DNA of 64,000 nt from Nocardia vulneris (lineage in GTDB: Bacteria > Actinomycetota > Actinomycetes > Mycobacteriales > Mycobacteriaceae). The stretch is taken from assembly GCF_001613425.1 (NCBI RefSeq), contig NZ_BDCI01000036.1, positions 1 through 64,000 on the forward strand, in the 5' to 3' direction. The notes under the pieces are model-generated. The model was given only the letters and a program-made list of their open reading frames with translations. It was not told where the DNA came from and ran no database searches. The position numbers were made by a program, and so were the translations under genes. Shown piece after piece: positions 8,970 through 17,071 of this stretch (its first letter is position 1; each line of letters opens with the position of its first letter).

Positions 8970-10892
8970 ATGACCGCGACCTTGTTCAACCCCAAGACCT
9001 GCGAGTTCGCCGAGTTCGACGCGACCACCAGGCGACTGCTGCGCGCGACCGTCGACTGGTTCGAAGGCCGGGGCAAGGCTGTGCTCAAGCAGGAGGACCG
9101 GGACCGGGTCTGGTACGCCGAGTTCCTCGATTTCGTGAAGCGCGAGGGCGTCTTCGCGACCTTCCTCACACCGGCGGCCGAGGCCGACGGTGACCCGGAC
9201 AAGCGCTGGGACACCGGGCGCATCGCGATGATGAGCAAGATCCTGGGCTTCTACTCCATGCAGTACTGGTACGTCTGGCAGGTCAGCATCCTCGGCCTCG
9301 GCCCGATCTGGCAGAGCGGCAACGCGGCGGCCAAGCGGCGGGCCGCGGCCCTGCTGGACTCCGGCGAGATCTTCGCATTCGGTCTCTCCGAGAAGGAGCA
9401 CGGCGCCGACGTCTACTCCACCGACATGGTCGTGACGCCGCAGGACGGCGGCGGCTTTCTGGCCACCGGCGGCAAGCACTACATCGGCAACGGCAATCAG
9501 GCCGCGCTCGTCTCGGTGTTCGGGCGGCGCTCGGACAAGCCGATCATCGACAGTTCGAAAGCGCTGGACAGCAAGCCGACCGACGCCGACTACGAGGGGT
9601 ATCTGTTCTTCCTCGCCGACAGCGCGCACGAGAACTATCACCTGCGCGGCAACGTGGTGGACGGCCAGATGTACGTGGCCGCTTTCGATCTCGAGAACTA
9701 CCCGGTGGCCGAGGAAGACATCCTGCACCGCGGCGAAGCGGCCTTCCACGCGGCGATGAACACCGTGAACGTCGGCAAGTTCAACCTCGGATTCGGCGCC
9801 GTCGGTGCGTGCGAACACGCCTACTACGAGGCCATTACGCACGCCGAGAACCGAATCCTGTTCGGGCACAGGGTGACCGAATTCCCGCAGGTGCAGGCGC
9901 TGATGACCGACTCGTACGCGCGCCTGATCGCGATGAAGCTCTACAGCGAGCGGGCCATCGACTACATGCGCTCGGCCTCGCCGCAGGACCGGCGTTACCT
10001 GCTGTTCAACGCGATCGAGAAGATGACCGTGACCCGGCAGGGGCAGCGGATCATCGAAGACCTCGCGGACGTGATCGCGGCGCGCGGCTTCGAGAAGGAC
10101 ATGTACTTCCCGATGGCGATGCTCGGCCTGTTCGGCCTGCCGCGTCTGGAGGGCACCGTGCACGTGAACATGGCGCTGTCGCTGAAGTTCATGGCCAACT
10201 ACATGTTCCACCCGGCCGACGCCGGCCTGGCCGCGCTGCGCCTGCTGCCCGGGGCCGGTGCCGCGCCACAGGGGGCGGTGCGCGCGGTCTCCGGCGCGCT
10301 GAGCTGGTCGAGCCGCAAGCTGGCCCCGCGCGCGGGCGGCGCGGTGCCGCAGTTGCGCGCCGAATTCGCCGGTGCCGCATACGCTCCCGTGCCGACCCGG
10401 CGGGACGCGGCCGACGACGAGTTCCTGTTCCGGCAGGGGCCCAGCAGTGGCCTGGGCCGGATCCGGTTCGCGGACTGGCGGCGGGTCTTCGAGAAGTTCA
10501 CCCACATCCCGAATGTCGCGGTGTTCCTGGAGCAGGCGCGCGCCTTCCAGACCCTGCTCGCGGCCGCGGCGCCGACGGCGGCGCAGCAGCGCGACGTGGA
10601 CTTCCTGTTCGCGATCGGTGAGCTGTTCACCGCGCTGCCCTACGCGCAGCTGATTCTCGAGCAGGCCGAGATCGAAGGCACCGATGCGGATGTGCTCGAC
10701 CAGATCTTCGACAACTTCGTGCGCGAATTCGCCAAGCACGCGCTGACGCTGCACACCAAGCCCGCGGCTACCAAGGCGCAACAGACCCGCGCGCTGGATC
10801 TGATCCGGCGGCCGGTTGCCGATCGGGCTCGCTTCGAGCGGGTGTTCGCGCAGGCCAGGGCGTTGTCCGGGACCTATGAAATGAACCCATAA
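8970..10892 (+). CDS. Acyl-CoA dehydrogenase-family flavoprotein
   Basis: A large member (640 residues, against about 380-400 for the basic family) from the ATG at 8970, 6 nt after GAGGAG. The first 400 residues hold the acyl-CoA dehydrogenase fold: FAFGLSEKEHGADVYSTDMVVT for FAD/substrate contact, YHLRGNVVDGQMYVAAFDLENYP for the beta domain, and the C-terminal helical bundle with FNLGFGAVGACEHAYYEAITHAENR. The additional 200 residues are helical and unique to a large-ACAD subgroup. It probably oxidises a CoA ester of a fatty or cyclic acid. It is followed by an MpaB-type oxygenase with the same promoter motif. Confidence 0.85.
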   Translation: MTATLFNPKTCEFAEFDATTRRLLRATVDWFEGRGKAVLKQEDRDRVWYAEFLDFVKREGVFATFLTPAAEADGDPDKRWDTGRIAMMSKILGFYSMQYWYVWQVSILGLGPIWQSGNAAAKRRAAALLDSGEIFAFGLSEKEHGADVYSTDMVVTPQDGGGFLATGGKHYIGNGNQAALVSVFGRRSDKPIIDSSKALDSKPTDADYEGYLFFLADSAHENYHLRGNVVDGQMYVAAFDLENYPVAEEDILHRGEAAFHAAMNTVNVGKFNLGFGAVGACEHAYYEAITHAENRILFGHRVTEFPQVQALMTDSYARLIAMKLYSERAIDYMRSASPQDRRYLLFNAIEKMTVTRQGQRIIEDLADVIAARGFEKDMYFPMAMLGLFGLPRLEGTVHVNMALSLKFMANYMFHPADAGLAALRLLPGAGAAPQGAVRAVSGALSWSSRKLAPRAGGAVPQLRAEFAGAAYAPVPTRRDAADDEFLFRQGPSSGLGRIRFADWRRVFEKFTHIPNVAVFLEQARAFQTLLAAAAPTAAQQRDVDFLFAIGELFTALPYAQLILEQAEIEGTDADVLDQIFDNFVREFAKHALTLHTKPAATKAQQTRALDLIRRPVADRARFERVFAQARALSGTYEMNP

Positions 10893-10917
10893 ACTGTGCC
10901 GTACCTGCGGTAACAGT

Positions 10918-10939
10918 AAATGCTACACTGGTGAATGAA
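10918..10939 (+). promoter_or_regulatory. Shared promoter/operator motif, copy 2
   Basis: AAATGCTACACTGGTGAATG plus AA repeats the motif of 8899-8920. The extended -10 is TGCTACACT (10921-10929) and CACTGGTG forms a short dyad. It lies 44 bp upstream of the oxygenase start, so the oxygenase has its own promoter. Confidence 0.65.
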
Positions 10940-10982
10940 ATGCTTCGGCTTTGCCCGAACCGTCGTGCAAAGGAGCAAGACG

Positions 10983-11939
10983 ATGACGACGCACGCCACC
11001 CGCCCGCAATTCGACGCACCGGCGCGGACCATCCGTGAGGTCGACTACGGCTTCTTCGGGCCGGACTCGCCGACCTGGAAAGTGTGGACCAACGCCACCG
11101 CCGTGATCGGCTTCCAGCGCTCGGTCGTGCTCGAACATTTCGATCCCGCGCTCACCGCCGCGGTCGCCGACGTCAAGGGCATCTACACCGATCCGCGTGG
11201 CCGGCTCGACCACACCTTCGCCTACTTCCTCATCGCGGCCGTCGCCGACAGTCGCATGGCGATCGAAGCCTCCGAACATCTGATGAAGGTGCATGCGCAG
11301 GCCACCGGCATCGAGCCGATCACCGGAAAGCGGTATAGCGCGAACAACCCCGACTCCCAGCTGTGGATTCACGTGACGGGCTGGCATTCGGTGCTCAAGT
11401 GCTACGAGGTGTACGGTCCCGGTCCGCTGAGTCCTGCTGAGGAGCAGCGCTATTGGGCCGAATGCGTGATCGCGGCGGAATTGCAGACCTGCAAGCTGTC
11501 CGATGTGCCGCGCTCGCGGGCGCAGGTGCGCGAATACTTCGCGGCGATGCGGCCCAAACTCTGCACCTCCGAACGCGCCCACGAGGGCATGCACTATCTG
11601 CTGCACACCCCGCGTGATCGTGGTGTCAAACTCTGGGCGGGCAGCCGCCTCGTCGCCCCGGCCGCCATCGCCACCCTCCCGAAATGGATGCGCACCACCG
11701 GCGGTTTCGACCACCCCGCCGTCGTCGACCGCGGCTACCGCCTCCCCATGCGCGCCGCCATCAAAGCCCTCGGCAACGAGAAGGCCAAACAGGCCGTCCT
11801 CGGAAACTTCCTGGGCCCCATGACCGCCCGCCTCTACGCCGAACACCTCGCCGCAGGCACCCCCACCACCCCCACCACCGTCACCCCCGCAGCGGCCCGC
11901 ACCCGCTACGGCCACACCAACCGCGCCCCCGCAGTCTGA
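10983..11939 (+). CDS. Oxygenase MpaB/rubber-oxygenase family protein (DUF2236)
   Basis: Started at the ATG at 10983, which follows AAGGAG with 7 nt spacing, giving 318 residues. It carries the latex-clearing/MpaB-like pattern: TWKVWTNATAVIGFQRSVVLEHFDP near the N-terminus, TFAYFLIAAVADS, the haem/metal-ligand region with WIHVTGWHSVLKCYEVYG, and FLGPMTARL near the end. Members are b-type haem oxygenases that act on isoprenoid chains or related lipids, though most are unassigned. It shares its promoter motif with the upstream acyl-CoA dehydrogenase, which suggests a joint catabolic task. The last 40 residues are Pro/Thr-rich. Confidence 0.85.
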   Translation: MTTHATRPQFDAPARTIREVDYGFFGPDSPTWKVWTNATAVIGFQRSVVLEHFDPALTAAVADVKGIYTDPRGRLDHTFAYFLIAAVADSRMAIEASEHLMKVHAQATGIEPITGKRYSANNPDSQLWIHVTGWHSVLKCYEVYGPGPLSPAEEQRYWAECVIAAELQTCKLSDVPRSRAQVREYFAAMRPKLCTSERAHEGMHYLLHTPRDRGVKLWAGSRLVAPAAIATLPKWMRTTGGFDHPAVVDRGYRLPMRAAIKALGNEKAKQAVLGNFLGPMTARLYAEHLAAGTPTTPTTVTPAAARTRYGHTNRAPAV

Positions 11940-12053
11940 GGTTCCGTCGAAATACGTCGTGACCTCGATCGATTGGCTGTAGCCGGTAAAGTCGTCGTAG
12001 TTGTCGGTGCCTACCGATATCGTTCAGCTATGACCGCAGTCGAGGAGTCTCGC

Positions 12054-12629
12054 ATGGCCACTGAGTCTCTGATGACCACCGAGGAGTTCGAAGAACTCGA
12101 TCGGTTGGCCGGTCGCGTTTCCGAGGGTTTGCGACTGGAGTTCATCGACGGAAGGTTGGGGGCCAAGCCAGTGCCGGACGGGGATCATGGCTGCATCATC
12201 GAGTGGTTGATTCGCGCGTTCCTGTTGCTACGTCCGGAGCTGTGGCTCTTCCAGGAACAGGGGTTGAAAGTCGAGGGTTACCGGGCCGGCCGCGCGCGGC
12301 CGGATGGGGCGCTGGCTCCGAGCGGGGTGTTCGCGGGCCAGCCCGAGTGGGCTGATCCGGCCCCTGTACTTCTTGTCGTCGAAGTGACTTCCAGCGACCA
12401 GGACACCGACCGCCGGGACCGGGAGGAAAAGCCACGCGCCTACGCGCAGACCCGCATTCCGATCTATCTGTTGGTCGACCGGGACCTGTGTCAGTTCGTC
12501 CTCCACAGTGAGCCGAAGGACGGGAAGTACGAGCGCATTCTTACTCAGCCGTTCGGTGCTCGCCTCGCTTTTCCGGAGCCGGTCGGCGGCGTGCTCGATA
12601 CCGAGCCGATCAAGGACTGGGTGCGCTGA
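12054..12629 (+). CDS. Uma2-family endonuclease-like protein (DUF820)
   Basis: 191 residues from the ATG at 12054, which has GAGGAG 6 nt upstream; an earlier ATG at 12030 lacks a ribosome site. It shows the PD-(D/E)XK-like Uma2 pattern: MTTEEFEELDRL at the start, LEFIDGRL, ARPDGALAPSG, then VLLVVEVTSSDQDTDRRDREEKPRAYAQTRIPIYLLVD. The E-V and D-R-x-x-K region matches the nuclease core. Family function is unclear; they are abundant in cyanobacteria and actinobacteria and often solitary. Its stop is 11 nt from the convergent xthA stop. Confidence 0.9.
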   Translation: MATESLMTTEEFEELDRLAGRVSEGLRLEFIDGRLGAKPVPDGDHGCIIEWLIRAFLLLRPELWLFQEQGLKVEGYRAGRARPDGALAPSGVFAGQPEWADPAPVLLVVEVTSSDQDTDRRDREEKPRAYAQTRIPIYLLVDRDLCQFVLHSEPKDGKYERILTQPFGARLAFPEPVGGVLDTEPIKDWVR

Positions 12630-12639
12630 TCGGCTGAGC

Positions 12640-13455
12640 TCAGTCGGTGAAGTCGGCTATTACGGGGGCGTGGTCGCTGGCGCCCTTGCCTTTTCGTTCT
12701 TCGCGGTCGACCAGTGCGTCGGTTGCGGTGGCGGCGAGGGCGGGGGAGGCGAGGATGAAATCGATGCGCATGCCCTCTTTGCGGGGGAAGCGGAGTTGGG
12801 TGTAGTCCCAGTAGGTGTAGACGCCGGGGCCGGGGGCGAAGGGGCGCATGACGTCGGCGAAGCCGGTGTCGAGGAAGGATTGGAAGGCGTCGCGTTCGGG
12901 CTGGGAGGTGTGCGTCTTGTGCGCGAAGAACTCCGGAGACCAGACGTCGTCGTCGGTGGGGGCGATGTTCCAGTCACCGACCAGCGCGATCTTGGCCTGC
13001 GGGTCCTGCGCGAGCCAGCGCTCACCGTTGGCCCGCAGCGCCGCAAGCCATTCCAGCTTGTAGGTGTAGTGCGGGTCCTGCAGCGAGCGCCCGTTGGGTA
13101 CGTACAGGCTCCACACCCGCACGCCGCCGCAGGTCGCGCCGAGCGCCCTCGACTCGATGACCGGGGCGCTGATCAGCGACTCACCGGCCTCCTTGTCGAA
13201 ACCTGGCTGCTCCGGGAACGCGGGCTCGACATCGGTGAGCCCGACCCGTGACACGATGGCCACACCGTTCCACTGGTTGATGCCCAAATGGGCGACCTCG
13301 TAGCCGAGTTCGTCGAACCGCTCGAACGGGAACTGATCGTCGCGGCACTTCGTCTCCTGAATGGCCAGGACATCGATGTCCTGGCGGTCCAGAAACTCCG
13401 CTACCCGGTCGAGCCGGGAGCGGATCGAGTTGACGTTCCACGTGGCGAGGCGCAC
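12640..13455 (-). CDS. xthA: Exodeoxyribonuclease III
   Basis: Base-excision repair AP endonuclease and 3'-5' exonuclease, 271 residues. The family marks are RLATWNVNSIRSRL at the N-terminus (metal-binding Asn), IQETKC with the catalytic Glu, WSLYVPNG, LVGDWNIAP with the Asp-Asn pair, MRIDFILAS, and SDHAPVIADF at the C-terminus with the catalytic Asp-His. In M. tuberculosis the same gene precedes the GNAT gene and def in this orientation, as here. Confidence 0.97.
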   Translation of the reverse strand: MRLATWNVNSIRSRLDRVAEFLDRQDIDVLAIQETKCRDDQFPFERFDELGYEVAHLGINQWNGVAIVSRVGLTDVEPAFPEQPGFDKEAGESLISAPVIESRALGATCGGVRVWSLYVPNGRSLQDPHYTYKLEWLAALRANGERWLAQDPQAKIALVGDWNIAPTDDDVWSPEFFAHKTHTSQPERDAFQSFLDTGFADVMRPFAPGPGVYTYWDYTQLRFPRKEGMRIDFILASPALAATATDALVDREERKGKGASDHAPVIADFTD

Positions 13456-13516
13456 GAATGCCTTTCCGCTGGCGAGCCCGGGTACGGGGCTCGGTGTGCT
13501 GGGGTCTGATTCCGTT

Positions 13517-14521
13517 CTACCGCAGCGCCGGCGAACCGGCGAGAGCGGTCGGCGCGGCGTAACGGTAGGTGTGGTGTTCGAGGAAGCCGAGCTCGCGGTA
13601 CAGCGCGATCGCGGCGCTGTTGCCCGCCTCGACCTGAAGGTACGCGTGCGTCGCGCCGCGGCTGTGCCCCCAGCGGATCAGCTCGGCGCACACCAGGGAG
13701 CCGAGCCCCTTCCGGCGATGCTCGGCGGCCACCGCCACACAGGTGAGCCCGATCCAGCCGCGCCCGTCCGGCGCGGTGGTGAGCGCGCCGCGCCCGATCG
13801 CGATGGGGGTCGGCACACCGAGCGAAGCGAACCCGAGTTCGCCGTCGCGCACCGCGGTCAATACGCCGAGATCCGGCAGGGGCGCCGAAAGTCGTTGCGG
13901 TGTGGGTGCTTCCCCGTCGCGGTGGTTCAGCTCCTGCCAGGCCGCGTCCGGGGCCGCCGCGACCCGCACCATCGAAGGCCCCTGGGGCAGTACGAAATTC
14001 TCGATATCGATGGCCATCATGACGGTCTCGCGCCAGCTGTTCCAGCCCGGCGGAATGGGTGCGAGCCGGTCCGGCAGCGCCAGCAGCAGCGGCAGGCCGC
14101 GTTCGGCGTACCAGGCGGCGATGCGGTGCAGCGTGTCCGCGGTCAGCCCCGCGGATTCGGCGGAACTGCCGAGCGGCACAGCGGAATTGGCGCGATTGGT
14201 GAACCCGTTGCCCGCCCGCGCCAGCCACCCGTCGATCCACGCGTGTTCGATCCCGGGCCAGCCGTCGGCGGCCGCGGCCTCCAGCGCCCGGATCTCCTTG
14301 GTGCGAATCGGCCTCGGACCCAACGCCTTCAGCGCGACCACCCGGTCCGGCGTCACCGCGACGAGCTGCCCGTCGACGCCGCGCACGGTCGGCGGATCCA
14401 GCGAGACCAGTTCGCCGATCACATCGGTGAGCGGCTGGGGATAACCGGCGGGCAGCCGGTAGCGCAGGACGACGCGACGGCCGAGCGGGATATCGGGAAG
14501 TCCGCCGCCGTCAGTCGTCAT
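13517..14521 (-). CDS. GNAT-family N-acetyltransferase (Rv0428c-like)
   Basis: 334 residues, with the start overlapping the def stop by 11 nt. The C-terminal 120 residues hold the GNAT core: GLTCVAVAAEHRRKGLGSLVCAELIRWG contains the acetyl-CoA motif R/Q-x-x-G-x-G/A, followed by AYLQVEAGNSAAIALYRELGF. The N-terminal half is a second, degenerate domain (with GRRVVLRYRLPAG and a VRGVDGQLVAVTPDRVVALKALG block), typical of the Rv0428c type. The acceptor is unknown. Its position between def and xthA is conserved in mycobacteria and suggests co-expression with peptide deformylase. Confidence 0.88.
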   Translation of the reverse strand: MTTDGGGLPDIPLGRRVVLRYRLPAGYPQPLTDVIGELVSLDPPTVRGVDGQLVAVTPDRVVALKALGPRPIRTKEIRALEAAAADGWPGIEHAWIDGWLARAGNGFTNRANSAVPLGSSAESAGLTADTLHRIAAWYAERGLPLLLALPDRLAPIPPGWNSWRETVMMAIDIENFVLPQGPSMVRVAAAPDAAWQELNHRDGEAPTPQRLSAPLPDLGVLTAVRDGELGFASLGVPTPIAIGRGALTTAPDGRGWIGLTCVAVAAEHRRKGLGSLVCAELIRWGHSRGATHAYLQVEAGNSAAIALYRELGFLEHHTYRYAAPTALAGSPALR

Positions 14522-15101
14522 GGCCGAACGGATCCGGCACCGAACCGGGGATCCAGCTGAGTCCCGGTGTGCCCCAACCGTTGCGCTTGATCGCCTTCTT
14601 CGCCGCGCGCGCGTTGCGCCCGATCAGCACGTCGACGTACAGGAAGCCGTCGAGGTGGCCCACCTCGTGCTGCAGCATGCGCGCGAAGAAGTTCTCACCC
14701 TCGATCTCGACCGGGTTGCCGTGCTCGTCGGTGCCGGTGACCTTGGCCCAGGTGGCACGGCCGGTCGGATACTGCTCGCCGGGTACGGACAGGCAGCCTT
14801 CCTCGTCGTCGTCCGGGTCGGGCATGGTCTCGGGGACGGCCGAGGTCTCCAGCACGGGGTTGATCACCGCGCCGCGGCGGCGGGTGGCGGTGCCGTCGGC
14901 GCGCACGTCGGGGCAGTCGTAGACGAACAGCCGCAGCGGCACGCCCACCTGGTTGGCCGCGAGCCCGACGCCGTGCGCGGCGTCGAGGGTCTCGTACATG
15001 TCCGCGATCAGCTCGGCCAGCTCCTCCGGTGACTGGGTGACCTTCTCGGTCGGGTTGTGCAGAACCGGGTCGCCGACGATCACGATCGGGAGGATAGCCA
15101 T
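14511..15101 (-). CDS. def: Peptide deformylase
   Basis: Removes the formyl group from nascent protein N-termini. 196 residues from the ATG at 15101. All three motifs are present: GVGLAANQVG, EEGCLSVP (the Cys metal ligand) and QHEVGHLDG (HExxH). Length and the Gly-rich, basic C-terminal tail are as in mycobacterial Def. Upstream in-frame sequence shows no family similarity. It overlaps the GNAT gene and is divergent from the DUF3263 gene. Confidence 0.97.
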   Translation of the reverse strand: MAILPIVIVGDPVLHNPTEKVTQSPEELAELIADMYETLDAAHGVGLAANQVGVPLRLFVYDCPDVRADGTATRRRGAVINPVLETSAVPETMPDPDDDEEGCLSVPGEQYPTGRATWAKVTGTDEHGNPVEIEGENFFARMLQHEVGHLDGFLYVDVLIGRNARAAKKAIKRNGWGTPGLSWIPGSVPDPFGHDD

Positions 15102-15289
15102 GGGACCAATTATTGCCGCGCCCGCTGGTCGGCGATGGTCGGGGGCGGTGATCGGCGCCGCGACGCGCCTACTCGCAGGTAGCGAACACGCCGCGCCGTA
15201 GACCCGGTGATCCTGGTGTCTCGTGGTTGAATGATCCGCGACGTACAAGCACCATTTTTCGTCTGGTGGTAACTCGGCGAGGGAGCAAG

Positions 15290-15634
15290 ATGGACGGCGC
15301 AGCGGCACGGAATCTTTCCGCGATCCAGGGCGACCCTTCCGCGAGCGACGATGTCACGGCAGCGGAATCGACCGGCGACAGCGACGGTTTGAGCCGTCGC
15401 GAACACGACATCCTGGCTTTCGAGCGCCAGTGGTGGAAGTACGCGGGGGCGAAGGAAGAAGCGATCAAAGAGCTGTTCGGCATGTCGCCGACCAGGTACT
15501 ACCAGGTGCTCAACGCGGTGGTCGACCGGCCCGAGTCGCTCGCCGTGGATCCGATGCTGGTCAAGCGGCTGCGCAGGCTGCGGGCGAGCAGGCAGAAAGC
15601 CAGGGCCGCGCGACGGCTCGGTTTCCAGGTATGA
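15290..15634 (+). CDS. DUF3263 protein (Rv0430-like)
   Basis: 114 residues from the ATG at 15290, which follows GAGGGAG; a longer reading from 15227 has no ribosome site. The first 40 residues are acidic and flexible. Residues 45-105 contain LSRREHDILAFERQWWKYAGAKEEAIKELFGMSPTRYYQVLN, a small helix-turn-helix-like domain found only in actinobacteria next to def and the LytR_C gene. The end is strongly basic. The domain suggests DNA binding, but no target is known to me. The next gene starts 19 nt downstream. Confidence 0.88.
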   Translation: MDGAAARNLSAIQGDPSASDDVTAAESTGDSDGLSRREHDILAFERQWWKYAGAKEEAIKELFGMSPTRYYQVLNAVVDRPESLAVDPMLVKRLRRLRASRQKARAARRLGFQV

Positions 15635-15653
15635 CCGGACTAGGCTCGAGTAG

Positions 15654-16241
15654 GTGAGCTACCCGAATCCCACCTCCGGTGGGCCGCCATTGCGAGCGTT
15701 GGCGATGGTGTTGATCGCACTGGCCATCGTGTTCGGTGGACTCGGCGCGATGTCGCTGTCGAAATCGGATGCCGACAGCTCGAGCAGCGGTCCGTCGGAA
15801 TCCACTACCGCGACCGCGGCCCCGCAGATGCCGGCGAGCACCACGGTCGACAAGACCACGCCCGCGCCGTCGTCCGCGGCCGCGAGCAGCACCCCGGCGA
15901 CGACGACCGCCACCACCACCCCGCCGACGACCACGGTGCCGACCACGACCGGTTCCGCGGCGGCCAAGGCAGTACCGGTGCGGGTGCTGAACAACAGCAT
16001 GATCGCCGGTCTGGCCGCCAAGACCGCGGGTCAGCTCACCGCCGAGGGCTGGTCGGTGGTCGAGACGGGCAACTACCCCGGCGCGAATGTCCCGAAAACG
16101 ACCGTGTACTACGGCAATTCACCGGCCGACAAGGATGCCGCGCTGGCCATCGCCGACGAACTCGGCGTCACCGCGGAACCGAAGTCGAGCGGTTTGGGCG
16201 AGTCGTCCCCGGGTGTCACCGTCATCGTTACGGGTAACTGA
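15654..16241 (+). CDS. LytR C-terminal-domain membrane protein (Rv0431-like)
   Basis: 195 residues from a GTG. A short cytoplasmic start is followed by one membrane helix at residues 13-35, a 60-residue Ser/Thr/Pro/Ala linker, and a LytR_C domain from about 105 (VPVRVLNNSMIAGLAAKTAGQL, then TVYYGNS and GVTVIVTGN). The Mycobacterium homologue (a tuberculin-related protein) has been linked to membrane-vesicle production and the cell envelope. The low-complexity linker would let the domain reach into the wall. Confidence 0.9.
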   Translation: MSYPNPTSGGPPLRALAMVLIALAIVFGGLGAMSLSKSDADSSSSGPSESTTATAAPQMPASTTVDKTTPAPSSAAASSTPATTTATTTPPTTTVPTTTGSAAAKAVPVRVLNNSMIAGLAAKTAGQLTAEGWSVVETGNYPGANVPKTTVYYGNSPADKDAALAIADELGVTAEPKSSGLGESSPGVTVIVTGN

Positions 16242-16333
16242 TACCTGCGACCTGCCGCTATCCGGGCCTGTCGCTGGACGACACGACCGGCGTGGCATCA
16301 TCTTGTCCGGTAACGAACGTGTCCACCCAGCTT

Positions 16334-16360
16334 TACTCGTAAACTTTCGGTACTCGTAAA
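16334..16360 (+). repeat. Direct repeat in the sodC leader
   Basis: TACTCGTAAA occurs twice, at 16334-16343 and 16351-16360, 17 nt apart. The second copy runs into the AAAGGAG ribosome site of sodC, so a bound factor could control initiation. Confidence 0.45.
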
Positions 16361-16371
16361 GGAGTTCCCCG

Positions 16372-17058
16372 ATGGCCCCGTCCACAACTCGTCGCCCGTC
16401 TTGGCGGACTGTGACCCCGGTGCTCGCGGTCGCGGTCCTGGGCCTCGCAGGCTGCACGAACAGCCAGGAGTCGAGTGACGTCAAGGGAACGACCCCGCCG
16501 GTCTGGAGTGGCGCGGCGGCGCCGCCCGCGAGCGAGTTCGGCAAGGAAACCGGCACCGCCGAGGCGAACACGGGCGTGAAGGTCGACCTGAAAGACGCCG
16601 CGGGCGCCTCGGTCGGCACGGCGAACTTCGTCAAGGACGGCAACCACCTGCAGGTCACCGTCGAGGCGCACGGGCTGCGTCCCGGCTTCCACGGCCTGCA
16701 CGTGCACCAGATCGGCAAGTGCGAGCCCAACTCGGTGGCCCCGACCGGTGGTCCGGCCGGCGACTTCCTCTCCGCCGGTGGGCATCTGCAGGTCGGCAGC
16801 GCGAACACGCACCCGGCCAGCGGCGACCTGACCTCGCTCGAGGTCCGTTCCGACGGCACGGCCAAGCTGGTCACCACCACCGATGCGGTGACCCTCGACG
16901 ATCTGAAGAACAAGGCGTTGATGATCCACGCCGATGCCGACAACTTCGGCAACATCCCGAACCGTTATGTCCGACCCGACGGCGTTGCCGGGCCGGATGA
17001 CACGACGCTAGCGACAGGTGACGCGGGCGGCCGCGTCGCCTGCGGTGTAATCCAGTAG
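16372..17058 (+). CDS. sodC: Cu/Zn superoxide dismutase lipoprotein
   Basis: Exported enzyme that dismutates superoxide at the cell surface. 228 residues with a type II signal ending in the lipobox LAGC (Cys near residue 27), so it is membrane-anchored. The SOD core has GLHVHQIGKC (copper ligands and disulfide Cys), SAGGHL, HPASGDLTSL (zinc site), MIHADADNFGNIPNRY and GGRVACGVI (second disulfide Cys and the active-site Arg). As in mycobacteria, it follows the LytR_C gene and precedes the YbdK-like ligase. Confidence 0.95.
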   Translation: MAPSTTRRPSWRTVTPVLAVAVLGLAGCTNSQESSDVKGTTPPVWSGAAAPPASEFGKETGTAEANTGVKVDLKDAAGASVGTANFVKDGNHLQVTVEAHGLRPGFHGLHVHQIGKCEPNSVAPTGGPAGDFLSAGGHLQVGSANTHPASGDLTSLEVRSDGTAKLVTTTDAVTLDDLKNKALMIHADADNFGNIPNRYVRPDGVAGPDDTTLATGDAGGRVACGVIQ

Positions 17059-17071
17059 CGCAGGAGCCGAT

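Noticed and set aside
8904..10781. 625-codon open frame on the minus strand
   Set aside because: Antisense of the acyl-CoA dehydrogenase, which has clear family motifs.
12030..12053. Earlier ATG of the Uma2 gene
   Set aside because: No ribosome site before 12030, while the ATG at 12054 has GAGGAG at the right distance.
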